Origin: JAEUMG01 sp046349315
GTDB taxonomy: Bacteria; Pseudomonadota; Alphaproteobacteria; Rhizobiales; Aestuariivirgaceae
Direction of reading: 5' to 3'
Assembly: GCA_046349315.1 (NCBI GenBank)
Contig: JAXMCQ010000037.1
Location: 1-22,736, forward strand
Length of the DNA stretch: 22,736 bases
Shown here: positions 1-5,853 of the stretch, one piece after another
Numbering within the stretch: the first letter of the stretch is position 1
Layout: every line of letters begins with the position of its first letter
The notes under the pieces: generated by a model
What the model saw: only the letters and a program-made list of their open reading frames with translations
Databases searched by the model: none
What the model was told of the DNA's origin: nothing
Position numbers and translations under genes: made by a program

Positions 1-93
1 CGCAAAGGCGCGGTCGAAACTGGCCGGCGCATGCGAATGCCCGTGGCCGCCATGCGCGTGGCCGGCGTGACTCTGGTGATGCTCGTGACTCAC
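1..93 (-). CDS. Cation diffusion facilitator transporter, N-terminus only (partial)
   Basis: Only the first 31 codons are in the window; the gene runs off the left edge. The translation starts MSHEHHQSHAGHAHGGH and continues with more His-Gly-His units before SFDRAFA. A cytoplasmic His-rich tail just before the first membrane helix is typical of cation diffusion facilitator (CDF) metal exporters of the CzcD/DmeF type, which use the proton gradient to pump Zn, Co, Ni or similar ions out of the cytoplasm. The start is GTG, chosen because AGGGG lies 7 bases upstream and no better in-frame start exists; the nearby ATG is out of frame and soon meets a stop. The metal cannot be told from this piece. 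Another His-rich metal protein is possible, but the join to SFDRAFA favours CDF. Confidence 0.72.
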   Translation of the reverse strand, partial: MSHEHHQSHAGHAHGGHGHSHAPASFDRAFA

Positions 94-177
94 GAAAGGG
101 CCCCTAGCATGAACGCGGGATTCGCGCACGGGGCGGAATACTGTCCAGGCTTCCTGATTGTGCGGCCAATAACAGAT

Positions 178-216
178 GAGGGGGCAAGGTCTTCAGACCA
201 CCGCCCCCTCTCTTTT
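178..216 (+). terminator. Terminator-like hairpin facing plus, with no plus-strand gene before it
   Basis: An 8-bp perfect stem GAGGGGGC (178-185) pairs with GCCCCCTC (203-210). An inner GGTC (188-191)/GACC (196-199) stem closes a TTCA loop. TCTTTT follows at 211-216, so on the plus strand it has the form of an intrinsic terminator. No plus-strand gene lies upstream in the window. On the minus strand it would sit in the leader of the CDF gene without a U-tract. Confidence 0.55.
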
Positions 217-384
217 GCCCGCGATTCCCCTCACGGTTGGAGGGAAGCTACAGTGCGTCGGCCTGCCCGGTCAACGCTTCAATTGTGGCAAGGGGATTGT
301 GCGTCAGCTTCGGCCGGGAGGCGGGAAACCGCACCATGCTAATTAATCTGTATACGGATCAAATCTGATTTTTCGCGCGCAAAC

Positions 385-413
385 AAAAAAGGCGCCGGTA
401 TGAACCGCGCCTT
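385..413 (-). terminator. Intrinsic terminator after the 34-residue membrane protein gene
   Basis: The arms AAGGCGC (389-395) and GCGCCTT (407-413) form a stem. It continues after a one-base bulge as GGT/ACC around a 4-base loop. On the minus strand the stem runs directly into TTTTTTGTTT, and it begins 23 bp behind the stop codon of the small membrane protein gene. The plus strand also has TTGTTTTGT after the stem, so it may work both ways. Confidence 0.72.
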
Positions 414-436
414 GTTTTGTCGATATTGGTCTTGCT

Positions 437-541
437 TCAGATTACCCAGCGCATCACCGCCATTCCGGCAACGATCAGGGCGAGGCATCCGACGAACGTG
501 ATAATAGCACGTTCGCTAATCACAGGTTCTCTACGTATCAT
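437..541 (-). CDS. Small single-span membrane protein, 34 residues
   Basis: This ORF begins MIRREPVISERAI and ends in the hydrophobic run IITFVGCLALIVAGMAVMRWVI. That is a charged N-terminus followed by one transmembrane helix reaching almost to the C-terminus. The positive residues before the helix favour the N-terminus in the cytoplasm. An intrinsic terminator sits 23 bp after the stop, which supports a real transcription unit. The ATG at 539-541 has only a weak GGTGG upstream. A GTG nine bases earlier, at 548-550, has a GGGGG at better spacing and would add three residues. I know no function for it. The frame stays open much further upstream, but that part looks like a shadow. Confidence 0.5.
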   Translation of the reverse strand: MIRREPVISERAIITFVGCLALIVAGMAVMRWVI

Positions 542-654
542 GTTGTCCACCGAGATGCCCCCATCTCGTTGGTTCGCGTATGCTCCGATTTTGCAGCGCA
601 GCAAAGCGCGCCGTGAATCTTTGGTTAACCCTAAATTTTCGCAAATGGCGAGAT

Positions 655-876
655 TCAATCCGGGTCGTCCGGCGAATGGATGACGGGAGAGGTTCGGCGT
701 GCCGGATGCGCCGCAAGCCCAAGCTGGATCAGCCGCCGGATGGCCTCCGGCCGGCTCGGCGCCTCGCTGCGGCTTCCGCGCCAAAGATCGATTTGCTTCA
801 ACAGGATCGGCTGCAGCCTGACCTGCACCTGCTCGCCACGGCCGGTGGCCGGTCGCCCCCGCTTCTTGCCGCTCAT
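655..876 (-). CDS. Ribbon-helix-helix (CopG/Arc-type) DNA-binding protein
   Basis: A 73-residue basic protein starting MSGKKRGRPATGRGEQVQVRL. The pattern is an AT-hook-like KRGRPATG, then a short beta strand (QVQVRLQP), a helix (LLKQIDLWRG) and a second helix after a turn (SRPEAIRRLIQLGL). This is the ribbon-helix-helix fold, which binds DNA as a dimer through the paired beta strands. Residues 55-73 form a Pro/Asp tail. The start ATG has only a poor ribosome site, GTGCGGGC. There is no toxin gene beside it, so a stand-alone regulator is likelier than an antitoxin. A palindrome 25-44 bp upstream could be its own operator. The family call rests on pattern; the target is unknown. Confidence 0.7.
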   Translation of the reverse strand: MSGKKRGRPATGRGEQVQVRLQPILLKQIDLWRGSRSEAPSRPEAIRRLIQLGLAAHPARRTSPVIHSPDDPD

Positions 877-900
877 TGCCCGCACCCAACGACACTGACA

Positions 901-920
901 ATTTCCTGGTACCAGAAAAT
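901..920. promoter_or_regulatory. Palindrome upstream of the ribbon-helix-helix gene, possible operator
   Basis: CTGGTACCAG at 906-915 is a perfect 10-bp palindrome. Outside a single mismatched pair (905/916), ATTT at 901-904 and AAAT at 917-920 continue the symmetry. It lies 25-44 bp before the ribbon-helix-helix start codon, where an autoregulatory operator would be expected. Binding is inferred. Confidence 0.4.
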
Positions 921-1015
921 AATGTCGGGAGCAATGCGAGTTTCTCGGGAACCAAGTTAAATTTTCTGCATTCTTGGGATGTGTCGCAATCTTCAAAAGA
1001 GAGTGCGTCACCAAC

Positions 1016-1051
1016 GAAGCCCCGTCTGTCGCCCCCGGCCGGCGGGGTTTC
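1016..1051 (-). other. GC-rich hairpin behind the first VHL-like gene
   Basis: GAAGCCCCG (1016-1024) and CGGGGTTTC (1043-1051) can pair with one G-T (plus strand) or one mismatch (minus strand) around an 18-base loop. It begins 7 bp past the stop of the first VHL-like gene. There is no T-run after it on the minus strand, so a terminator role is only possible. Confidence 0.3.
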
Positions 1052-1058
1052 CGCTTGT

Positions 1059-1430
1059 CTAGTCGCCGTCCTGGCCAGAGCCCGACGATTTGACGGTGAT
1101 ATTGTAGCGGTTCTTGCCCTTCGCCGGGTAATACATCTCGATGCAGTTTCCGGGGCCATCCGTAAACACCCAAGGATGCGACACGAATGTGTCGACGGTA
1201 TAGCTCTCGCCCGGATTGAGGTTCGCGTAATTGACCATCTGGCCCTTGTAGTCGAGCCAAAAGACGCCGCGATACTCGCCGCTCTTGTTGACGAATTTCA
1301 CCTTGACCGGATTGGTCGACTTCTTCGATTTGGCGCCCTGCATGCAACCGGCAGCGTCGGCATATCCGCTCTGCCCCGCAATGGCGATGAACGCGGCAAG
1401 CACGAGCAAACAACGAAAAGCCTTAGTCAT
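1059..1430 (-). CDS. Secreted VHL beta-domain protein (single domain)
   Basis: This 123-residue protein has a signal peptide (MTKAFRCLLVLAAFIAIAG, cleavage near ADA-A at 24-27) and a mature region that is essentially one VHL beta domain (about 40-105). Matching features are VKVKFVNKS (43-50), FWLDYKG (57-63), Y68, LNPGESY (71-77), DTFVSHPW (80-87) and C96. W58, Y68, T81, H85 and W87 match in spacing the hydroxyproline-contact residues W88, Y98, S111, H115 and W117 of human VHL. There is no alpha domain for elongin binding, so a ubiquitin-ligase role is excluded; a periplasmic peptide-binding role is only inferred. The ATG at 1430 is preferred over an upstream TTG at 1466 because it gives a normal signal peptide. 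C29 and C96 could form a disulfide. A second copy lies at 2280-3041. Confidence 0.8.
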   Translation of the reverse strand: MTKAFRCLLVLAAFIAIAGQSGYADAAGCMQGAKSKKSTNPVKVKFVNKSGEYRGVFWLDYKGQMVNYANLNPGESYTVDTFVSHPWVFTDGPGNCIEMYYPAKGKNRYNITVKSSGSGQDGD

Positions 1431-1455
1431 GATGTCTGGCCTATTGTGATTGAGT

Positions 1456-1842
1456 TTATTTCTCAAGAATGATGATTACGGCGTCGAAGGGGACGTCCGA
1501 GACGACTTCGCTTCGATGGCCCTTGCCGTGATTGTCGGCCATCAGCCAGGCATCGCCGGCCTTCACCGTCCGAACACTTCCGTCCGTTGCCGTCACTTTG
1601 AGGGCCCCTGCCCAACAGAACAGCATCTGCCGGTAGGGAGAGCGATGCAGCTCTCCGATCCAACCGACCGGAATGCGGATTGCCGTATAGCCGGCGGCCT
1701 TTTCGATCGCCGAAGTATAGAACGGCACGGCCGGAGGCGCGAATGTGGTGAGCGTCCGAATGATTTCGGAATCATCGAACGAACTCTCCCCTCCCCCATT
1801 CTCGGTCAGGCGATAGACATGCATTGCGGCTGTCTTGGTCAT
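1456..1842 (-). CDS. Cupin-domain protein
   Basis: A 128-residue cytoplasmic protein with no signal peptide. Residues 52-128 read as a small beta-barrel cupin: YTAIRIPVGWIGELHRSP, then QMLFCWAGALKVTATDG, then the second motif region VKAGDAWLMADNHGKGHRSEVV. The first motif (H66) and second motif (H105, H109) keep histidines, but the usual HxH pair with glutamate is not intact, so metal binding is uncertain. Such small cupins range from sugar-binding to dioxygenase-like. The start at 1842 was chosen for GGAG five bases upstream; the longer frame to 1980 crosses into the divergent gene. It is divergent from the LprI-like gene with 78 bp between starts. The exact function is unknown. Confidence 0.7.
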   Translation of the reverse strand: MTKTAAMHVYRLTENGGGESSFDDSEIIRTLTTFAPPAVPFYTSAIEKAAGYTAIRIPVGWIGELHRSPYRQMLFCWAGALKVTATDGSVRTVKAGDAWLMADNHGKGHRSEVVSDVPFDAVIIILEK

Positions 1843-1920
1843 CCAAGCTCCATCGCGATATCCCCATTGATGTCCACTGAACCGGCTTGCTAGCGTGCCT
1901 TGTCGCCAAGGAGACATGAC

Positions 1921-2271
1921 ATGCTGCGTACCGTCTCGACGTTTCTGATGATCTCGCTGTCCACAGTCGCATTCGCACAAGAAGACTTCAAGTCAGCCGA
2001 TTCCGAATTGAACAAGCTCTACAAGGAAATCCAGGCGCGGCTCTCCGACAACGACGCAGCGCTCCACCTTCTGACCGCGGCGCAGCGCAGTTGGATCGCT
2101 TTCCGCGACACGGAATGCGCATTCGCAGCATCGAGCGTCGAAGGCGGCAGCGCCTATCCGGAGATTCTAGAAAGCTGCAAAGCCGGGCTGACGCTAAAGC
2201 GCATCGCCGATTTCAACGCCTATCTCTCCTGCCAGGAGGGTGATCTCGCCTGCCCCGTGCCGGCGGAATAA
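1921..2271 (+). CDS. Secreted LprI/DUF1311-family protein
   Basis: A 116-residue protein with a signal peptide (MLRTVSTFLMISLSTVAFA, cleavage before QED) and the LprI N-terminal/DUF1311 pattern: an alpha-helical ELNKLYKEIQARL (29-41), AAQRSWIAFRDTECAF (54-69), a GG turn, then C86 and a helix TLKRIADFNAYL. C66, C86, C104 and C111 suggest two disulfides. Named members of this family inhibit lysozyme (Mycobacterium LprI), but most are uncharacterised, so the role here is open. AAGGAG at 1908-1913 sits seven bases before the ATG and decides the start against an in-frame ATG at 1900. It converges on the second VHL-like gene with only 8 bp between stops. There is no lipobox cysteine, so it should be soluble in the periplasm. 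Confidence 0.8.
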   Translation: MLRTVSTFLMISLSTVAFAQEDFKSADSELNKLYKEIQARLSDNDAALHLLTAAQRSWIAFRDTECAFAASSVEGGSAYPEILESCKAGLTLKRIADFNAYLSCQEGDLACPVPAE

Positions 2272-2279
2272 CGAATCCG

Positions 2280-3041
2280 TCAGTCAGTGCAGCGGAATTT
2301 GGCGCGGATAATTCCTGATCCTCTATGGTCCATGACGATGTCGAGGGACTTGCCCTGTTGGGTCATGCTCAATTCAAAGCTCTTCCCCGAAAGAGCATGA
2401 CCGAGGCCACTCTTCCACTTGCCAGGTCCTTCGGCAACCGAAGCGTCGCCTTCGACCCAGGTCGCCTCGGCACTCCAGCCGGTGCTGGACTCGACGAAAT
2501 ATTTCTGGATCTCGGGATTGTCGGCAATCATCAAAGTGCAGTCAGGGCACTGGCCCGCACTCGATGAAACCTGCTTGTAATTACCGCACAGGCCAACGGC
2601 GGCGGTTTGAGTCGGCGGCTTCTTCGTGGTGCCACCCGAATTCTCGTCGTCGCTTTCGTCTTCGGCGCTTTGATCGTCATCGGAGCTGTTGCCGGCAAAG
2701 CTTCCGCCGCCGGCATAGACCAGGCGAGTCTTGCCCTTGCCGGCCACTGCGCTCTCGAGGCAGCGCCCCGCTTCCGTCGCGATGATCCAAGGATGGGTGC
2801 GATAGGTGTCCTGGCCTGCTCGCTGGCCAGGGCGCAGTGTATGATAGAGCACCCGCTTGCCCTTGTAGTCGATCCAGTAAACTTTGACGGTTCGTTTGGA
2901 CTTGTTGATGAATTCGATCGTCGTCGGCTTGTTGCTCTTCTGCGAGCGCAAGCCCTGTTCATTGTTACACGCGGCCTGGACTGGCGCTGTTACAAGGAGC
3001 CAGAGCGAAAGCGTGGCAAGCACCGTTAAAAGGCGGCGCAT
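2280..3041 (-). CDS. Secreted VHL beta-domain protein with an extra C-terminal domain
   Basis: 253 residues: signal peptide 1-24 (MRRLLTVLATLSLWLLVTAP, cleavage after VQAA), VHL beta domain about 35-108, an acidic/Ser linker 113-137 (SSDDDQSAEDESDDENS), and a Cys-rich beta-type domain 147-253 that I do not recognise (C152, C165, C168, C251). The VHL part has TIEFINKS (41-48), YWIDYKG (55-61), LRPG (69-72), DTYRTHPW (78-85) and C94. W56, Y66, T79, H83 and W85 sit at the spacing of the human hydroxyproline pocket. AGGAGG lies nine bases before the ATG at 3041 and rules out the longer start. The duplicated-repeat protein gene is 39 bp upstream on the same strand, so the two are probably co-transcribed. 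Confidence 0.8.
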   Translation of the reverse strand: MRRLLTVLATLSLWLLVTAPVQAACNNEQGLRSQKSNKPTTIEFINKSKRTVKVYWIDYKGKRVLYHTLRPGQRAGQDTYRTHPWIIATEAGRCLESAVAGKGKTRLVYAGGGSFAGNSSDDDQSAEDESDDENSGGTTKKPPTQTAAVGLCGNYKQVSSSAGQCPDCTLMIADNPEIQKYFVESSTGWSAEATWVEGDASVAEGPGKWKSGLGHALSGKSFELSMTQQGKSLDIVMDHRGSGIIRAKFRCTD

Positions 3042-3080
3042 GGGCACACCCCTCCTGTCAATTCGCAATGATGCTGTAAA

Positions 3081-3527
3081 CTAACCGCGCGCTTTTTTTA
3101 GTGCCCTGGCAACACCTTTGGCATCGCCGGACGTGAACATGTTAGCCACTTTGGACTTTGCCTCATCCACCGAACGGCCCCAATACCGCGAAAGCGCTTC
3201 GGCATCTTCATAACCATAGCCGGTGTCGCTCCAGTCGCAGCGGCCCTGCTGCCGCGCCTGGGCCATTGCGTTCTTGAGGTTCTTGTTCCCGCCATTGGCA
3301 ATTTTCTCGCCGCCGGCCGATTTAGCCTGATCGACACTCATACCCCAGAAACCCGCAAGCAGCTTGGCGTCGCAATAATTATAGCCTTTGTTGAGAAACA
3401 CGGAGGAGAAATCCTTCGCGGAAGCGGTTTCGAGCATTCCAACCGTGGCGAGCGTAAGCGACGTGCTCATCACCAGCACACGGGCAAATTTGATGGTCGT
3501 TTCAGTCCTCAGGCATTTGAATGTCAT
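3081..3527 (-). CDS. Secreted protein with two copies of a Y-W-G repeat
   Basis: 148 residues. After a signal peptide (hydrophobic VLVMSTSLTLATVGML, cleavage near ASA-K at 37/38) the mature part is two copies of one unit, at about 49-92 and 104-146. Both follow GY-x-Y-x-DA-x-x-L-x-x-aromatic-WG-x-SVD-(Q/E)-AKS, then a Gly/Asn turn and a basic helix ending in QAR or KAR. C52 and C97 are the only mature-region cysteines. GGAGGA lies six bases before the ATG. A 116-bp upstream region with an A/T run (about 3597-3613) separates it from the amidoligase, and the VHL protein with two domains follows after 39 bp. I do not recognise the family; an envelope binding protein is a guess from secretion and repetition. 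Confidence 0.7.
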   Translation of the reverse strand: MTFKCLRTETTIKFARVLVMSTSLTLATVGMLETASAKDFSSVFLNKGYNYCDAKLLAGFWGMSVDQAKSAGGEKIANGGNKNLKNAMAQARQQGRCDWSDTGYGYEDAEALSRYWGRSVDEAKSKVANMFTSGDAKGVARALKKARG

Positions 3528-3643
3528 AGACCGTCCTCCGTTGTGCGAGGGACCGTATCAGGAAGTGTTTCGAAAGCAATGGAGGCGATGGCTTAGAAAA
3601 ATATATATTTGCAATCTCTGTTTGGCCTTTCGCTTGCAGCTGA

Positions 3644-4693
3644 TCAGATTTGCGGCAGTTTCAGTTCTTGCGCCAAAGCTTGCGGAGTCTCCGGAAGACG
3701 CGTCGTGCGCGCTGGCACGCTGACACACCATTCAAGAATGGCTTCGAAAAGCATCGCCGCCTGAATGATACTGGCGGCACTCAAGGTCGACGGCAGTATT
3801 CGAACTTCGAATGTCTGCTTCCGCGGGTTTTCGCCAATTACGTTGACAAGGTTGAAATCGCAATATTTGGAGAGCTTGCACTCTCTCAAGCGTTCAAGGG
3901 CTTCATCCCACTGCATTGCTGGAAAGTCGGGCGAGGTTGCAAGCTTTGTGAAGGCACGAGGCCACCCGCCGAGCCTCACGCAATTGGGATTGGTGCCGAC
4001 CAGTTGTTTCAGATACTGCCCGTGTCGCAGGAACAGTCGCGCCATATTCGCTATGGCATTCGTAGACTTGAGCCGGGTGCCGTCGAAGTGGATGTGGGTT
4101 GCCCCTTCCCATGGTACATGAAAACCTGCTGCTTCTGCTTGGCCAAGCAATAGCGACAGGCGGCCCAGATGATCCCCAGCGATAGGGGCTGTGATGATCT
4201 CGCAAGGACGCTCGCGCTCTCCTGGCGCATAGGCCGCCAAGGCAACCGAGATGTTGCGCTCGTCGACCACTTTGACCATGCCGGACGGATGGTGGCTCAG
4301 CTCTGTTCCAAAAAGCTTAGCCAGGGGCTCGAGGACGGTCTTAAGCGGCGCAGTTGGGTCGCAATGCTGCATGACCAGCTGCAGCAGTCGGGAATCATCG
4401 CTGACGACCCGATACCAACCGCGCTCAGGTGCAGCCTTCTTGTCGAGCCCGCGCTGCAAAGTCACGTCATCGACGAAGGAGGCAACTGGCGTCCCCTGCT
4501 TGTCGCGGACGCGAGACCCGATCGTCAGATTCTCGAAAGTCGGCGTTCCGGGAACTTTGCTCGGTTCAGACTGGGGATAGAATATCCGCTCCACATCGCC
4601 ACCGGATTGTGCGGCGACCCGCTTCGCCAGATCCTCCCGGGTTCGACCGCGCGGAGCGAGGAGCTCAACCTCGAATCCGGTCTTCCACGTCAT
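3644..4693 (-). CDS. Putative amidoligase enzyme (Amidoligase_2 family)
   Basis: 349 residues. The start GFEVELLAP has the Glu-x-Glu of the glutamine-synthetase/gamma-glutamylcysteine-ligase fold (E8, E10). The middle contains CEIITAPI (164-171), ATHIHFDGTRLKS (198-210), and C-terminally KYCDFNLVNV (276-285) and FEVRILPST (295-303). This set of conserved blocks belongs to the putative amidoligase family, which is predicted to join an amine to a carboxylate with ATP, modifying peptides or making small peptide-like products. Family members often sit beside a gamma-glutamyl cyclotransferase or amidotransferase; none is here. It has no signal peptide, so it should act in the cytoplasm. GTG at 4699 is an equal alternative start. 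The substrate is unknown; the neighbouring genes do not tell it. Confidence 0.78.
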   Translation of the reverse strand: MTWKTGFEVELLAPRGRTREDLAKRVAAQSGGDVERIFYPQSEPSKVPGTPTFENLTIGSRVRDKQGTPVASFVDDVTLQRGLDKKAAPERGWYRVVSDDSRLLQLVMQHCDPTAPLKTVLEPLAKLFGTELSHHPSGMVKVVDERNISVALAAYAPGERERPCEIITAPIAGDHLGRLSLLLGQAEAAGFHVPWEGATHIHFDGTRLKSTNAIANMARLFLRHGQYLKQLVGTNPNCVRLGGWPRAFTKLATSPDFPAMQWDEALERLRECKLSKYCDFNLVNVIGENPRKQTFEVRILPSTLSAASIIQAAMLFEAILEWCVSVPARTTRLPETPQALAQELKLPQI

Positions 4694-4750
4694 TTCCACG
4701 GCTAGATCGTCCGTCCAAACATATCTTTTATGCGTGCCAACAGCCGCGGC

Positions 4751-4837
4751 CTATCCTGCAAGGCCGAGTAATTTCTGATAGCGCGGATGACTGTGGATAG
4801 GATCGAGATCGGAATCGTTCTCGAACCACAGTTTCAT
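4751..4837 (-). pseudogene. Short fragment resembling the end of a TPR-type protein
   Basis: The frame ending here reads MKLWFENDSDLDPIHSHPRY followed by QKLLGLAG. The motif W-x-x-NDxDLDPI-x-x-HPR-(F/Y)-x-x-LL is common at the C-terminus of TPR-containing enzymes. The sequence upstream in this frame overlaps the DUF3303 gene and has no TPR look, so this may be a leftover end of a lost gene. A 28-residue peptide from the ATG at 4837 (GGGGA upstream) is also conceivable. Confidence 0.25.
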
Positions 4838-4914
4838 GTCGTCCCCATCCGCAAAAATGCGATCGGAAAGCCGGCCGGCCTTCGGCAGGGCACCGGCGCA
4901 AGGGTGTTCAACCG

Positions 4915-5229
4915 TCACTTGGCCTTGAGCTCGTCGCGGAACGCGATGGCTTCGAGTTCGACCCGCACAGCGTCTTTGATGGGAATGACCGGCCGGGCTT
5001 CGAATACGAAAGCAGGCAACATCGAACAGAACTTGTGCACCGCCGCCGGATCGTCGCAATCCAAGAGCATGTAGCCACCCCAGTCGCCCACTCGAATAAC
5101 AAACAACTCGATCTTGAAATTAGCGGGCGCCTCCCACCGGGTGAACACCTCCAATATACGCTTTTGGGCATTCTCGTATTCTATCGGCGAGCCCTGCGGC
5201 CGTTCCTGCCAGCTAAGCATATACTTCAT
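4915..5229 (-). CDS. DUF3303 family protein
   Basis: 104 residues, soluble, no signal peptide. The start MKYMLSWQERP and the beta-alpha pattern (residues 3-9, 38-47 ELFVIRVGDW, then GGYMLLDCDDPAAVHKFC, then ARPVIPIKDAV) match the small ferredoxin-like DUF3303 family, in which a dimeric alpha-beta barrel is expected. No catalytic residues are obvious and no function is established. The start is set by AGGAGGA about six bases upstream of the ATG at 5229; the longer frame to 5271 lacks a ribosome site. It stands alone on the minus strand, 150 bp from the next gene and 221 bp from the amidoligase. Family call is moderately firm. Confidence 0.7.
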   Translation of the reverse strand: MKYMLSWQERPQGSPIEYENAQKRILEVFTRWEAPANFKIELFVIRVGDWGGYMLLDCDDPAAVHKFCSMLPAFVFEARPVIPIKDAVRVELEAIAFRDELKAK

Positions 5230-5379
5230 TGATTCTTCCTCCTGACAGGCCGACCTTCGGCTTGTCTGCATTCACAAGACTGCGGCAACGCATGGAGGCA
5301 CGCAAGTGAGCTTTCTGCGTGGGGATCAAAAAGGAAAGCCGGAAGAGATCACGCCCTGGCTTGGGGTCACTTTACGGGG

Positions 5380-5631
5380 CTAAACGTCGTTCTGCGAAGT
5401 CAGCTTGTCGACCGGGATTGACCGGCTGATCTTCCGTTTTTTAGTCGGCCCTGGGTCCGCCGTCCCAGCGTCCGGAGATGCCGCATCCCGTGTTTCCCTG
5501 AGTTTGCGCAATTTCTCCGTCTTGGCGTCCTGAGCCGCTTTGGCGTTTTTGATGATGACTTCCGCGGCAGCGGACATCGCACCATGGCGCTCATCACGAC
5601 CGCGTCTGGAATTCGATTTCGGCCCACTCAT
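5380..5631 (-). CDS. Small basic protein, unknown function
   Basis: 83 residues starting MSGPKSNSRRGRDERHGAMS. Residues 18-50 (AMSAAAEVIIKNAKAAQD, then AKTEKLRKLRETRD) are likely one long amphipathic helix. A Pro/Gly/Ala hinge (DAGTADPGP) and a very basic KKRKISR tail follow. Both ends are rich in Arg/Lys and the net charge is strongly positive, which suggests nucleic-acid or ribosome contact, but nothing more can be said. The start ATG has only a weak TGGA site. No neighbour gives a hint; it lies between the DUF3303 gene and the tRNA-Leu gene. It could be a helper of DNA binding or simply a conserved small orphan. I do not recognise a named family. Confidence 0.5.
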   Translation of the reverse strand: MSGPKSNSRRGRDERHGAMSAAAEVIIKNAKAAQDAKTEKLRKLRETRDAASPDAGTADPGPTKKRKISRSIPVDKLTSQNDV

Positions 5632-5757
5632 ACGAGCATCCAGCGTCGCTTGGAGTAGCCGGTGTGGATGAGATGAATTGTCGGCTGTTGTGAAATCGCC
5701 TTCATTGTTTGCACCTTTTCGAGATCATCTGCCCCGTTCATCGTCTGGTCATTTTAA

Positions 5758-5843
5758 TGGTGGCCGCGGCCGGACTCGAACCGGCACGCCCTTGCGAGCT
5801 GCAGATTTTAAGTCTGCTGTGTCTACCATTCCACCACGCGGCC
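5758..5843 (-). tRNA. tRNA-Leu (UAA), CCA encoded
   Basis: Read on the minus strand, GGCCGCG (5843-5837) pairs with CGCGGCC (5768-5762) as the acceptor stem, followed by A and an encoded CCA at 5760-5758. The D-arm region is GTGGAATGGTAGAC. The anticodon stem GCAGA/TCTGC closes the loop CTTAAAA with anticodon TAA at 5811-5809. A long variable arm of the leucine class follows, then the T-arm GCCGG-TTCGAGT-CCGGC. It starts 10 bp behind the gpt stop, so it may be read from the gpt promoter. Confidence 0.96.
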
Positions 5844-5853
5844 ATGCGTGCGC

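Larger units (their letters stand above)
94..436. other. Gene-poor intergenic stretch with two hairpins
   Basis: This 343-bp stretch separates the CDF transporter start from the end of the 34-residue membrane protein gene. It holds two clear hairpins, listed separately, at 178-216 and 385-413. Positions 230-346 are rich in short GC stems, including GAAGCT at about 243 matched by AGCTTC at about 307, and could fold in RNA. I found no known riboswitch core there. Open frames inside it lack ribosome sites and resemble no protein family I know. Confidence 0.6.

Noticed and set aside
31..342. Plus-strand frame of 103 codons at the left edge
   Set aside because: No ribosome site and no family resemblance; it runs antisense to the His-rich CDF start and through the hairpin region.
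230..346. Cobalamin riboswitch or other known riboswitch before the CDF gene
   Set aside because: I compared both strands with the conserved B12-box core and found no adequate match; only generic GC stems remain.
437..1159. Minus-strand frame of 240 codons
   Set aside because: Only the last 34 codons look like a protein; the rest overlaps the ribbon-helix-helix gene and the first VHL-like gene in other frames.
655..1413. Minus-strand frame of 252 codons
   Set aside because: Only the last 73 codons (ribbon-helix-helix) are plausible; upstream it is a shadow of the first VHL-like gene.
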